Below, piece after piece: positions 35,757-47,514 of a stretch of DNA of 64,000 bases. A model generated the notes under the pieces. That model was given only the letters and a program-made list of their open reading frames with translations. It was not told the DNA's origin and did no database searches. The stretch is from assembly GCF_029784155.1 (NCBI RefSeq), contig NC_073693.1:226005094-226069093 (forward strand). The letters run 5' to 3'. This DNA comes from Uranotaenia lowii. Its lineage: Eukaryota > Arthropoda > Insecta > Diptera > Culicidae. A program made the position numbers and the translations under genes. Every line of letters begins with the position of its first letter. Position 1 is the first letter of the stretch.

Positions 35757-36680
35757 ATGCATGGATCAACAGAAATCTGGACGCACTGTTTATTATACCC
35801 TAGCGCTCCTAGTTGTCAGATCTGGAATTTTTTGAGAGTACTTTGTTCGGAAATGTTTCCTCTATCAGTGCAGAAAATTTCATTACGATTCGTTTTGTTC
35901 TTAAAAAGTTACACGTGATCGAAGCCGCGAGACGAAAATTAATTTTGGACACCCACGTTCCACAGATGTGGTCTGTTTCAAAAATCGCGAAATCTGATTT
36001 AAGGAGGCTTCCTGACCAAAAGTTTTACAAAGCCACTGGTTGGAGTGATGTCCCCATCAAGTTCAAATTCGTTTTTGCCAATAACTTTGCAGAAAAGTGT
36101 TTGATCTGGCAAGATATTGGGAGCTGCGGCCGAAAACCCCGGTTTTTTTTGTGAAAAACAAGACCATGGACTCCGAAATGTACAAGGAGGAGTGCCTGAA
36201 AAATGTTTTTTCCTTTTGTTAGATCTCACAAAGAACCAGTAAAGTTTTTGCTAGATTTAGCTAGCTGCCACTACAGCGAGGAGGTACTACAGTGGTATCG
36301 GGCCAACTGGTGGATTTTGTCGAAAAGGACGTCAACCCACCCAACTGCTCTCAATTCTGCCCTATCGAAAAATTTTGAGCTATTGTTAGTCAGAAGATGA
36401 AGAAGAATGGTAGGACGACTCGGGATCCAACAGAGATGAAGAGATTGTGGAACAAAATGGCCGCTGAGGTCATTGAATAGGGTGTCCAAACTTAGATGAG
36501 TGGTTCTCGACGAAAAGTACGAAATTTCATCAAAACAACATTGGAATAATTTTTTTTATTATTTTTCCTTGAACGTGCAGTAAAAACCCAACAATTTGAG
36601 CTCAGAACATTTTTATTTCGTTTACATAGCTCCGAGATAGACCCTTTTTAATGCGTCTAGATTTGTAATGATCCATGCTT
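35757..36680 (+). mobile_element. ITmD37E-type Tc1/mariner transposon, copy 2, internally deleted
   Basis: Ends ATGCATGGATC (35757) and GATCCATGCTT (36680) are flanked by TA (35755-35756 and 36681-36682). At 924 bp it is about 340 bp shorter than copy 1 without its MITE. The missing part lies just after GCGAAATC (about 35993) and rejoins at a sequence corresponding to TTTGGGCAGCTTCCTAGCC of copy 1, removing the second DNA-binding segment and the first catalytic Asp. The element starts only 14 bp after the end of the CCGTAAAAC-family transposon. Confidence 0.88.
35908..36478 (+). pseudogene. ITmD37E transposase, internally deleted pseudogene (copy 2)
   Basis: The reading goes from VIEAARRK through WSVSKIAKS, then across the deletion to LPDQKFYKATGWSDVPIKFK, then KTMDSEMYKEECLKN. 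After frame changes it reads VDFVEKDVNPPNCSQFCPIE and ends in LWNKMAAEVIE followed by TAG. Unlike copy 1 it keeps the catalytic Glu codon (GAA at 36367-36369), but the second Asp region is frameshifted, a Trp codon is TGA (36376-36378) and the first Asp is deleted. It cannot encode an active enzyme. Confidence 0.85.
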
Positions 36681-36682
36681 TA

Positions 36683-38680
36683 GTTTGATACAGTTTTTTT
36701 TGTTGTCAATTAATTTATAGGATCCTTCTAAGTTTTGGTGGTGGTCTTAAATCTCTAAAAAGTTATTTCTTCGTGAAGAGTTTGAAATATCCGTAATTAT
36801 CCTTGCAACAACCCTGAACGAACAGCCGGTAATGGCAAGGTGTCTGCATCTGTTCGTGAGAGGTCATCGAAATGGAACTGTGGCACCAACATCATCATCA
36901 ATGCCGGTAGGAAAAACGTCTACTGGGAGGGTCTCCGTCACACGCACATACATACGTATTACACCACCCAGTGAGCATTTTTCGCAACATCACAGCACCG
37001 CTACGGACGGGTATCGATCGATAGGGAACCGTTTTATTCATCCATTCTGACGACGACGATTGTTCGGTTCTCCAATTAAAGGCATTGCAAGGGTCGTTCT
37101 GCCGGTCGAATTTTGTTCTGCCACATGCTGTTAGTGTTTACCTTTTTCGACGCTGCGGGAGTCCACTGTGCTCGAAGAGGAATCGCATGTGGGAAATAAT
37201 TTCACAGATTTTCGGCTCTCCTTTCACTTTTGACTGTTAAATGTTCATGTTTGCCTCTTATGCAGTATGATAGTTCAACGGAAATATTGTGCACAGCTGT
37301 CAAAATTTATGGTTTCATATTTCAATTGACACACATTGATGTGATTCATTTCAATACCTAATCAAATAACTTTTATTGATCTAATGAAAACACATATTTT
37401 ATTGTCGAATTGGTGAAATTTACTGTAAAAAAACATCGCTACAACTTTTCAAATATGTTCATTTACTTATTTCTAGTTAAATTCCTATACCATATGACCC
37501 AGTTTTCTAATTCTGTTCTCATATTTTCATTTTCAGATAATTCAATTTATCAGGTAAGCCAAATCCCCACCCGCCACCTTCATGACGATGCGAGCAGACG
37601 TTCGGATAAAACTTTGTATAAAGATGTCATCTCAATTTTCCCCACGTTGAATGTTCTTGCAGCTTTGCTGATGAACAGACCTTTTTTCTCCCCGTTGAGA
37701 AACAAAAGTGCCACAAAAGAAATACTAGGCGCGTTTGCCTTCTAGAGGCATAGTCGTTGCAAAAAAAACGTCGTCGTCGCCGGATGGCGCCAGAATGAAA
37801 CATTTCACTGAGGCGCTCCGCTTTTACCAGGTGCTCATATTTACCTACTTAACTGTTGTTGTGTGTAGGTCCCTTTTTTGTAATAGAATTATTCCCCTAA
37901 CAAATCGTTGGGGAGTTTAAAGCGCGAAGCGGGCAGGAAAGCCGCTCACCTTGGCCGAGCCGAGTCGAGCGAACCATCATCAGAATTGGGTTTGTGCCGC
38001 TTATAGTCTGATGGTTGCCACCCACTCGCGATTTTAGACTAGTCCAAATATAAATTTGTGAGATTGTTCTTTGATTCAAATGAACTGGAAAGTTTCTTGA
38101 ATCCTAGCTCCAAATAAAGGTGATGTTTCGGCACTCTAATTTTTATATTTCAAGGAACCTTAAAAAATGAATATAAAATAACTATTGTTTATCAAGTTAT
38201 GTTCGAAGTTAGAAATTAAATGTAAACGATGTACAAAGTTTGGTTCGAGTTATATATATGAGGAACATTCATTAATCTTTATGTGCATATGTATTTATCT
38301 TCAATCTATACGTTTGCCGTTAAAAGTATCTCGTTTTCGAGGCTTAAATACACTTTAACCTTCGAAAATCACAAATGTTTAGTTTTATGATAACAAACAA
38401 CTTTAATGTACAAAAAACTCGTTAAAGTTTTATTTCCCAAAAATTGCATAACCACGTTTGGCCAGCGAATACTCATTTGTGGCCCGTGAAGTTTTGATCA
38501 GCTGCAGCTGCAATCTTATGGAACGAGAATTATACTCACAATATAGAGTATAGTAAAAATATTTTTAAACTCCTTATAAAATCGCAAATTTTAGAAAGAT
38601 TCTTCGATTTATTTTTTCAAAATTTCGCTCTTTGAAATTTGGAATTTATAATGATTCGTTAAATCTATTTATATAAAAAT
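36683..38680. other. Low-copy sequence, no recognised gene
   Basis: A balanced-composition block at 36790-38060, flanked by AT-rich DNA, has no internal repeats and no domain-bearing frame. It may be unique host DNA such as intronic or regulatory sequence; nothing in it allows a firm call. Confidence 0.35.
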
Positions 38681-39983
38681 GAATTTCTGTCTGTCTGTCT
38701 GTCTGTCTATTCCCTATAGACTCGAAAACTACTGAACCGATTTGCGTGAAACATTGCATATAAAGGTTCCTATAATAGTTTGAGACCCCTCCCTATTCTT
38801 GAAATGGACCCCCTGTCTTCCATTTAAAAGTAATAAGTCTTCATAACTCGAGAACTGTTCAAGCAAATCAAACCAAACCTAGCATGGGTTGGAACTTGGG
38901 TACGAGAAATGTTTCTAAAAATATTTAGTACCCCTCCCTCCTTCTAGTGGGGAGATAGAAAGGGGGGCAGGGCCAACCTTACAATTTTGTACAGAACTGG
39001 AGTACTAATCAAGCTAATGGAACCAAATTTGGTATGGGAGGGTAGCGGAATACGAAAAATGGTTCTATGTTTATTGCTCCCTACTTCAAGTGGAGTTACA
39101 GCAAGAAGGAGGGGGGGGGGCTTTCATACCTTTTTTATTGCATAACTTGAAAACTTTTCGAGCAAATGAAACCAAATTTGCCTTGGAAGGGTGTTTGGGT
39201 ACTATTAATAGTTCTATGAATATTTGGTACCCCTCCTTCTTTTCAGAGAGAAATATAAAGTGGGGAGGGAGGCTTGGGAAGGAATTTGAGCACAAGGAAT
39301 GTTTCTTTAAATATTTGGTTCAACTGCCTCCTTTCAGTGCAGTGGGGTGATTGGAAGGAGAGGGGGGGGGGGGCTAATCGAGCAAATGGAATCAACTTTG
39401 GCATGGGACAGCATTTGGATACGTAAAATGGTTATTTCCTTTTTTGAGACTTCTTTCTCCTTCAATTGGGGATACAGTTAGGGAAGACGGCACATGCGAT
39501 TGTTTTGCATAAATCGAGAACTTATCTAACATATGGAACCAAATATGACTTGAGAACAATCATACAATCGAGCAAATGGAACAGAATTTACCATGGGAGT
39601 GTATTGAAATACACGGAATGTTTGATCTTGATCCCCACTTTCCAGGTAGAAGATAGGTTTGAAGAAGGGCTCCAATACAAATTTTATAACATATCTTGAC
39701 AACTAATGAAACAAACGAAACCAAATTTGGCATGAGAAGGTATTCCAGCACAAGAAGTGTTTTTCTGGTTGTTTAACACCCCTCCCACCATTCATTAAAA
39801 CGATAAAAAGTGGGCAGAGGGTCACTCCTACATTTTTTTAATATTTCGATTACTAATCGAGAAAATGGAACCAAATTTACATGAGAGCATATATATGTAT
39901 GGGCAATCTTTTTTCGATGGGTTGAGGCCCCCTTATCTAATGTATAAAGTGGAGAGAGGGTCATCCATTTCTTTGAATATTTT
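38681..39983 (+). repeat. Array of diverged ~150 bp units opening with a (GTCT)n tract
   Basis: After (GTCT)n at about 38687-38708 and GACTCGAAAACTACTGAACC come roughly nine diverged units. Each has AACTCGAGAACTAATC, GAGCAAATGGAACCAAATTT, GGCATGGGAGGGT, a GGTTCTATGAATATTTGGTA block, a C-rich CCCCTCC tract and a G-rich GGGGAGAGA tract. Approximate starts are 38836, 38994, 39143, 39376, 39567, 39692 and 39846, with shortened units between. It ends where the LINE tail begins at 39984. Confidence 0.65.
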
Positions 39984-41195
39984 GTTGTTTATTGTTTAAA
40001 ACATCAACGGATCACATGTTGATCCTAATGACTACACTATAACTAACAAATTAAAAATAATATCAACATAAGACTACACAATACTTCTTACACTTAAAAT
40101 TTTTCTTCGGAATACGTTCCTTGAGACGTCGAAGTCGAAATGTTCGGAAACCGATTAAAAGTTTTTAGAATGCCGATGAAAGCGCTGTTAGCCCCGTAAT
40201 TGTTCAGGCGAATAGGTACGTAGAGCTGCAGGTTCTGGTTTCGTAATCCTCGGGGTCGTACGCTGAGAGGTATGGCCTCCAACAGTTCGGGGCAGTCGAT
40301 TCTAGATGTTAGAAGGTCCGCTACAACTAGAGCACGTGTAGCATTTCGGCGTTCTTGAAGCGTATCTAAGCCTATGAGACGGCAGCGGTTTTCATAGCTT
40401 GGTAAACGAAACGGATCTTGCCAGTTTAGGTGTCGTAGAGCGTACCGCAAGAAACGCTGCTGAATAGCCTCGATTCTTTCAGCTCCATTCTGGTAGAAAG
40501 GGCACCAAACAGCTGATGCGTACTCGAAAATAGAACGAACTATGCAACAATAAAGACTTTTCAGGCAATAAACGTCTTTGAAATCTTTGGCCATACGAAA
40601 CAAGAATCCAAGGCTTCGAGAAGCTTTGTCAACAACATAGTTCGTATGAGTTTTGAATTCCAGCCGTCGGTCAAGAATAACGCCCAGATCGTTGATATGG
40701 TCCACGCGGATGATGGTTTGGTCTCGAGGATGTACTCTGCATGAAGAGGATGTCGCCTACGGGTAAACGATATTACCGAGCATTTACTGCGGTTCAAGGG
40801 CAAGCAATTGATATCGCACCAGTGAGCAAAAGCGGTGAATTGCTGTTGAAGAAAGTTGATGTCGTCTTGACCGTTTATGGTGTGAAAAAGTTTCAGGTCA
40901 TCGGCATATGCGAACTTTGAGCCACCGAGGAGCTAGAGTACATCATTAAAATAGATCACGAAAATGATCGGTCCCAAATGACTTCCTTGAGGAACTCCTG
41001 AAGAGGCAACGAACTGCCTAGAAAAGGATTCACCAGTACGAACGAATAACTTTCGTCCCATTAAGTAACTCCGGAACCAATCCAGTAGGGAACCACAGAA
41101 GCCTAAACGTTCGAGCTTTGCGATTGCAATATCGTGGTTCACCTTATCGAACGCAGCAGAGAGATCTGTGTAAATGGCGCGATCTACAAGCATTG
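39984..41195 (-). mobile_element. 5'-truncated Jockey-type LINE
   Basis: Minus-strand element: the RT domain from motif A to the C-terminal region (41193 to 40094), then about 110 bp of 3' UTR ending in A-rich AAACAATAAACAACAAAAT next to the repeat array. The 5' end breaks off at about 41195, just before RT motif A, as expected for target-primed reverse transcription that stopped early. No RNase H region follows the RT, favouring the Jockey/CR1 side of the LINE tree. Confidence 0.88.
40094..41193 (-). pseudogene. LINE reverse transcriptase, pseudogene
   Basis: The enzyme would copy LINE RNA at the target site. Visible motifs in order: motif A YTDLSAAFDKVNH (about 41170-41130), motif B GVPQGSHLGPIIFVIYFNDV (about 41000-40940), a TAG stop at 40933-40935, motif C FAYADD in the same frame (40897-40914), motif D-like SKCSVISFTRR, then a 1-nt frameshift near 40710, after which LGVILDRRLEFKTH and the C-terminal domain (FEYASAVWCPFYQNGAERIE) stay open to the stop at 40094. 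One stop and one frameshift only, so it died fairly recently. Clade is inferred from motif style. Confidence 0.9.
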
Positions 41196-42640
41196 TCTTG
41201 GCAAAAACCCGAATCCAACCTCATAGGGGGAGGCAATCGGGAAGCCTTCTTGGTAGCTGGTGACCCGGGGGTCGCTCTCTTAGACTCCAGACGCTGATCG
41301 GAAAAGTCGCTCGTTGAAATCGAAATATCGTATTTTTTGAAACTCGTAGTCGTTGTTGAAGTGGAAGTTGTGTGGCCGTATTGGAAAACCCAAAAGTCGT
41401 TGAGGCTGGCAATCTCCGACGCTGTTGTTCCGCGCATTCGGTTCGGTCTAAACGGGGAGTCTTTTGCTATTTCTTTGCTTTTGCTATTTCTTTATTTTTC
41501 CCTTGAGATTGCCAAACCTTCAACACGAGATTCGCGCAAATTTAAATTGTCCCCCCCTGGGGTAAGAGTCCGGGCTAATTAAATCTATGACCGTTGGCAC
41601 ATCTACATTTAGTGGATGGCGCTTAAGTGCCGACGGTAAATTTTGCGCCTTTTAAATCTTGTTGGTTAATTTCCAAATCTTGCTAGTTAATTTCCAATAC
41701 GTAGCAAACACACAGAGTGCGCTATCAGGATGTATGAAAATTTTCAGCCAATTTCCAAAAGTAAACAAGCTTATGTCATGAAATTTAATGCCATTTATTC
41801 CAAAGCAGATTTCGAATTCGTTAAATTACCTTCCCCAATCGATAAGCAAAGGCCAGAATTTTGGGCTTCAAATTGGTTATTTCTGATCGTTGACTAGCTT
41901 GAAGTTCCTCATCGTTTTTGGTGTGCTGACGAAAATTTTACTTTTAAAATGTTTTCACAGAAAAAGTGTGGTACCGTTTAATTCTGAGAATGAGAAGAAC
42001 AGTTCGAATCACCATTTTTTGAGACAATGATTGTGACGGTAAGCACGCACAGTTTTCATAGCTAAACGATCGTTTTCGATGTAAAACACTTGAATCTCAG
42101 CGCGTTCTTCTGGTCTGTATTGACTTATAGCAAAGGGCACAAAATCACGTTTTGAAATTGCGTTTGTATGTCGAAATCGACTGCAAAAAGGCGAAGTTAT
42201 TCGATTTTCAAATCGAATTGATATAAACAAGTTTGAAGCTCATCAAATTTGAAACACATTTTTAGAAATTGCTTATTTGTTTCTATACTATTTAAAAATT
42301 TCAACTGAACATAGTTCATTGAGTGCTTGAAGTTGTTGTTAGATTTTCAATTGTTAGATAACAAAATCTGTAGAAGTAATTGCGATTTTCCAAAAAATAT
42401 TTTGTTCAGACAAAAAAAGATATATTTTTGTTTTTCTGCATATCTACTTTGATATCTAATAAATACCATAAGTCCTTGTAAAAATCTAGGATATTTTAAC
42501 AACTTTTATGTGTTTTTTTTTAATTTTAAAGAAATTGATGTGTTTTAAAAATATTTAAAAAAAAAACTAGCTGGCCCGGCAAAATTTGTTGCATCTTTCA
42601 GGCCAACTTTCCTTAACAAAAATGAATCAGAGAAAAATAG
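41196..42640. other. Unassigned interval upstream of the LINE break
   Basis: A 97-codon minus frame (41144-41437), rich in Thr/Ser (TTSTSTTTTSFKKYD), overlaps the LINE junction. It could be an upstream piece of the same LINE joined by internal deletion, or pre-existing DNA. A small inverted pair GACCGTTGGCAC/GTGCCGACGGT lies at about 41588-41641. Otherwise nothing is recognised. Confidence 0.3.
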
Positions 42641-42642
42641 TA

Positions 42643-43157
42643 CCTTAAAACGGGGTAACTTTGATCACTGGGATATCTTTGACCAACAATAAATCTTGGC
42701 ACATTATCATCAATAACTCAGTCTACAGTTTGAATTTTTAAAAACTGTTTTCTTAGTTTGAAAGCCTATAAATTGAGTATCAAACAGACAAAATTTTAGA
42801 AATTGTTTAAATTTTTGCCCCTAAATGTATGCAACATAATAGTACTTTTTTCAATTATAAATGTTTTTGAAAGAAAACGTAAAAAGCAAGTAAAAATGTA
42901 TAAACTAGCATTTGTAAATATTATGATGGTGTTTTGTAGAGACTGATCAATGTATCTCCAAAGCATCAAATTCAAAACAGAGACGAAATCGATTTTAAAT
43001 CACATTTAAAGTGGACTTACAAATTTTTGCAACTATGTTTTACGTTCATTGGAGTCCAATACTGATTTTTAAAATATTAAACATGCCACATTCCCCTTAG
43101 CAGAAGAAATTATTGAAAAATATTGAAAAAAATGATCAAAATTACCCCGGATTACGG
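42643..43157 (-). mobile_element. 515 bp TA-flanked MITE, CCGTAAAACGGGG family
   Basis: The ends are CCTTAAAACGGGGTAACTTT and, from the right, CCGTAATCCGGGGTAATTTT, both leading to GATCA, with TA at 42641-42642 and 43158-43159. The right half (TGCAACTATGTTTTACGTTC, ACATGCCACATTCCCC) is the inverted left end of the element at 33907. The left half (AAAGCCTATAAATTGAGT) matches the start of the copy at 63690. It looks like an internally deleted derivative. Confidence 0.75.
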
Positions 43158-43159
43158 TA

Positions 43160-44567
43160 GTTCGGATTTATTACTATCAATAGTGACAGTGGCTTTTTAA
43201 CCCTCATCCGTCCCTGAAGTTTTTACCCCTAACAATCGCTGGAGTGTAAAATTGACACTACTGACTAAAAGCAATTTCTCTTGTTTCCCAAACAATTTTT
43301 ACAAAATTTATAGTTGTAGAAGCCTTGTTATGTAACTCATATATTTTTCTCAGACAATATTCAGCTACTACAGTTTCTTGTTATTAAAAATTTAAGAATA
43401 AATACCGAAAAAACATGCTTCGGAAAATACAGATATGAACTGTAGAACTGTAGTAGAGTTGTAGTTAAAGGATGCTAAAAAAATTCACTTAGTGTCCAAA
43501 AAAGCTAAAGTTAGAAGCTAGACGTTGCACATAAGGATTTTTATTTTTATTTTTTTTTAAATTTTTAAGGCCATGGTAAAAAAAAGTAAATACTGGTTAA
43601 AAAACGTGCTTTTCAATCGATGAACTGTCAAAATTGTATAAATTTTGAAAAGAGTATTGAAAAGTTGTCGTAAATTGACACATTTTTGCATTTTTTGGCT
43701 TTTTAAAATAGTTGTTGTTAAAACAGCTTATCCGTTCTACATTATTTTTTTATCGTTTACAGAGGTTCGTACACTGTTAAGTCAATTTTCGATGAACCCC
43801 AAAAAAATGTGCGCACAGCAATGTTTTGTTGAAATGTGTTACCATTCTAAGCAGTTCTAATCAATTGCCTTTATCTCCAGAACCATTTTAAAAGTATTCT
43901 TCACCGTATACCAAATTTCCACAGAAACCACATTACTATTTACAGTGTTATCAAAAAACGCACCTCATGATTTGAAATTTCGTGTTTTTTTGTGCTTTAT
44001 ATATGTTTTTTTTTTTCATTTTTTTTAAACAAATTTCAACATTACATTCTGTTTAAGTTATCTGTTTCTCGAAATGTCTCTTTGAATAACTTGATCAACA
44101 ATCCAATTAACATATTATAATATTTGTCAATATACGAACGCTAAAGTTTTAGAAAAAGAAAATTAAAACAGAAAAAATATTCATCGAATTCTCATTCTCA
44201 GTAACTTAAAATCATAGGGTTATCAAATTTTCAAAAAGGCATTGAAAACTCCAAATTTACGTAAATCATGCGTTAACAGAGTCTGTTAATAAAATTTTAC
44301 AACACATTATTTTTAGTTTGATTTGCCAAATAAAGTGAACAAATTTGGGCAAAATGCCGGCAATAAGGCATTTCCCAACTTGTCAAACGATCAGCAGATT
44401 TCTCATGTTTACATTTCCTCGGCATAATGTCCTAAAGTAAAAGTAACAACAATATTACGCATGTTCAATGACCAGATAGTAACGATATAAAATGAGCAAT
44501 GTAATTGTAGTGCGCGCAGACATGAAGGTATGTTAATGATTTTAATTAAAGAAGTTTTTGGCAAGAA
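43160..44567. other. AT-rich interval with one possible piggyBac-type half end
   Basis: TTAACCCTCATCCGTCCCTG at 43198 resembles a TTAA-flanked terminus, but no inverted partner was found downstream. Other frames are chance. Confidence 0.3.
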
Positions 44568-44667
44568 GGCATAATGAGCGTTTTCTGCCGGGGATTCTAG
44601 CAGCAAATTCGACTGGATGAAATCAACTGAGTAATATTGCTACAGCTTGACTTGTATCGTCTGACGA

Positions 44668-44733
44668 TTTGGCCTATTGGTAAGATGTCGTAGAGGTAAT
44701 TAGAAGGCTCGAGTTCGATTCCTGGTCGAGGTG
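44668..44733 (+). other. tRNA-like module, left arm
   Basis: TTGGCCTATTGGTAAG fits the Pol III A-box pattern and GAGTTCGATTCC the B-box pattern, 32 nt apart, with a partial T-arm (CTCGAGTTCGATTCCTGGTC). The acceptor stem does not pair well, so it is a tRNA-derived sequence and not a working tRNA gene. It points inward. Confidence 0.5.
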
Positions 44734-44972
44734 ATTTTTTTTTCATTTATTTATTTTTTTCATGATCATGATTGCACTAAACGGTGAGGCGTAGATTCAC
44801 CAAACAAAGCAATAACAAAATAATCTAGGTCTGTTTGTAGAATTCAAAGAATTAACACATGCTCATACATTATGTTTCTGGTGTTTTGTTTGACGGATGA
44901 TGCTTTGATGCTATTAGCCGTATAATGTAACAATAAAAAAAATCAATCATGAATGGTATGTGATAAAAAAAT

Positions 44973-45040
44973 CCCCTCGAAAAGGAATCGAACTCGAGTC
45001 TACTGATTACCTCTCCGACACCTTACCAATAGGCCAAAAT
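44973..45040 (-). other. tRNA-like module, right arm
   Basis: The inverted counterpart of the left module: on the minus strand TTGGCCTATTGGTAAGGTGT, then GGAGAGGTAATCAG and CTCGAGTTCGATTCC. The A-box and B-box patterns are identical to the left copy; differences lie between the boxes and after the B box. It also points inward. Confidence 0.5.
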
Positions 45041-45140
45041 GACAGATGAAACAAGTTAAACTGTCGCTTTATTATACAGTTGACTTCATTGAGTTGAATT
45101 CGCTGCTTGAATATACGGCAGAAAACGCTCATCTTGCCCT

Positions 45141-45610
45141 GATTAAAAGTGCTCTGTTCGCCCCAGGTCAACACATTTAAGTAAAAACGCGATTTAAAAT
45201 TGATTTAAGTGAAAACTCAAAAATTTTATGATGGTTCAAATTGAGAAACAATGTGTAAATCATGTTGCAGTGCGTACATTTCAGATCAAGATGATTTAAA
45301 GGTCATAAAAGCTTATTTGGTGGTGCTCAAAAATTATAATATTTTCGTCACTTGAGAACCGAGCTAGTTATTATTTAATATTTCTGTAAAGACGAAATGG
45401 ATATTTTTTTGATGAAAAATTAATACTATAGGTAGTACGAAACAAATCCTCATGAAAATTTGAATATGAAAATACGTACTTTTGTAGAAAAAAGGAGTGC
45501 TTATTATGCCCTGGGTGCTCGTTATGCCCTTATCTCCCTTACATCGTTGTCAGTGAGTTTATTCATTGACAGAAACTTCTGTTGGAAAATTTGATTTAAA
45601 AAAATTATCT
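45141..45610. other. Unassigned AT-rich interval
   Basis: It contains GCTTATTATGCCCTGGGTGC and CTCGTTATGCCC near 45498-45531, similar to the GGCATAATGAGC phrase at the left arm of the previous element. These may mark a larger parent element, but ends could not be defined. Confidence 0.3.
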
Positions 45611-45616
45611 AATTGT

Positions 45617-45881
45617 TGTCCTGTTGCGAGACATGTTGCGGGACATGTTGCGAGAATGCCGGACGACTGTCCTGCAAAACAGGTGTTCGCTACGAATCCG
45701 GTAGGAACAAGACGAGCGGGGGCGCAACGAGCAAGGTGGTTAGACCAAGTGGAGCGTGATCTGGCGAACGTGGGGTGCCCGAGAAATTGGAGAACGGTTG
45801 CTATGAACCGAGTGAATTTTAGGAATTATGTTCGTCAAGTTATGTCGTGAGACGGAATACTATGTAAATAAAATAATCTAA
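45617..45881 (+). pseudogene. 3' end of an RTE-like LINE (C-terminal tail of the polyprotein)
   Basis: The open frame reads GHVARMPDDCPAKQVFATN, RRAGAQRARWLDQVERDLAN and NWRTVAMNRVNFRNYVRQVM, stopping at TGA (45848-45850) and followed by a short AT-rich tail with AAATAAAATAA. The pattern GHV.RM ... RGR.R.RW.DQVE.DL ... W...A.NR..WR..V is the C-terminal tail of endonuclease-RT proteins of RTE-type LINEs. The catalytic parts are absent, so this is a 5'-truncated copy. A related fragment occurs at 57925-58040. Confidence 0.75.
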
Positions 45882-47514
45882 TTGTTGAGCAGATCTCGCA
45901 ATTCCATATGGTGGAGCTCAAGGTGATTTTTTTTCAATTTAGTCAAAGTGAAAAATTCGAAAAAATATTGAACCCGTCTTCCCCGCGTGGAAAAATAAGC
46001 ACGGCAGCCGGCTGAATCAAGCCCACCGAACCGTTTATGAAGCCAAGTGACAACAACCCCACCTGAGACTTCTCGTCCACAAGGCGTTAAAACTTCCACC
46101 CCCGCAGCGAGAGGCTTAGTCTAGAAGAAGCCACACTGGCCTCGCCTGGGACAATCAGAACAAGTGGGGGTGACAGCTGCTAAGGGGGAAATATAAGAAT
46201 GAGTTGTTCGCCTTCAGTATTAAGTAACCAGTGAATGAGGGTGGAGTTGAGACGGTTGTTGCACCTTGGGAGACGCCACTTTTTCTTCTATGGCGGCCTA
46301 TGTAGGCTGGCGTGTTTGGGTCGGGTGGTGGTAATTAGAAAGCATTTCATTATCTCCGCAACCGCCATCATCGTTCCGGTATGGGCGATGACAATGACAG
46401 CGGGGAGGATGTTCTTTCCCTCCTCGATCTGAGAGAAAGCTCAAGCTCTTCCTAAGCAGGTACCTACTAGAAAAAGTGAAGCAACACAACCGGGATTTAC
46501 TGGATTTAAAGCTCTATTTTGAAGCCGAATAGATGAAGATTGAAGGTTTTCATATTTTTTGTATTTCCAAAACTCTCTTAAAAAAATATTTGAACAACCT
46601 CAAAAATCATATTTCGGCAATGGCTGCAACAGAAATGATGAAACTCGCATTAGGATGGAAATCAAACTCGGCAGAAAGTTATCACAATATTTCATCTAAA
46701 TGTGCTATTAAAGCCAGCCTCAATCGTTCATGAATTGGCCGTTCCGCACTCGAGCAAAGTAATTTCCAACAAATGGACCCGGTGCTCTGTAATAAGACTC
46801 CAGTTTGCTGCAGCATTCAAGAAAATTCGACCCCTCAAATTTCAACCTTTCGACCACTGACTTTTACCTACCCTGCCTAACACCCCCTCCTTCTTACTAG
46901 CCGTTTGTGCCAACAAAAACCATTTTAAGGTGCTATTTTCCGGAGGCTACGCTAATCTCATAAGGAAGGATTTCCGTCGATGAATTATTGATGAGAGTTT
47001 TCTTCTTACCCTTGCTTGTTGCCACCGTCAGGAGGGGTTCGGTCATGTCTAGCGTCTTTGCGGGGGTGGAATTTTCTTCCTTCCGTTCCGTTCAGCCTGT
47101 ATCTTCTCTGGTAGAATTTTGTGTACCACGTGACCCCGTGGCGTTAGGCGGTTTGTTTGGGTTTTCTGCGGGAAGATTCGGGGGGTCTCATCGGGGAATA
47201 AGCAACACGCATCGTGAGCAGTACAAACAAAAGCCGGAAGTTAATAAGATTCGGTACCGACACGTCGAAGCTAATTTCGGGCTGTCCTAATTGGTGTTTT
47301 CCAGTTATTATTAAATGCGTCGCCGGCTTCCTTGTCCGTATCACGTGCTTCTGGTAATGTCGGAGAAAGTTTCTCGCTTGAATTGGCTTTAAGTTTGGAA
47401 TTTGTTAAAGAATGTATGAATCCGAGTTCTTCAATAGAAGAAGTACCAGAATCTCAAAACATTGAATGTAACATAAGATTCAAAGCTGCCGAATTCATAC
47501 GTTGAACAAAATTT
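45882..47514. other. Low-copy GC-richer sequence, no recognised gene
   Basis: Frames of 63-100 codons on both strands overlap and lack motifs. Composition is near balanced at 45970-46420 and 46740-47350. Probably unique host DNA. No splice-linked coding exons could be argued from sequence alone. Confidence 0.35.

Larger units (their letters stand above)
44568..45140. mobile_element. 573 bp element whose inverted arms contain tRNA-like modules
   Basis: The left arm (44568-44740) and the inverted right arm (44967-45140) share GATGAGCG/AATGAGCG, CGTTTTCTGCCG, a GCAGC.AATTC.ACT block and then a tRNA-like segment ending in a T/A-run. Because the arms also match about 100 bp upstream of the tRNA-like part, this is one inverted-repeat structure rather than two unrelated SINE heads. 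The central 225 bp is non-coding. No clear target duplication was found, so the class is open. Confidence 0.6.

Noticed and set aside
36790..38060. A host exon cluster in the low-copy block
   Set aside because: Frames are short and on both strands, and I could not identify matching splice sites or any protein family.
41144..41437. ORF1 of the adjacent LINE
   Set aside because: The frame overlaps the RT junction in a different frame and shows no gag-like zinc knuckles or coiled coil; it may be pre-existing DNA.
43198..43860. A piggyBac-like element starting TTAACCCTCATCCGTC
   Set aside because: No inverted partner end with TTAA was found within several kb.
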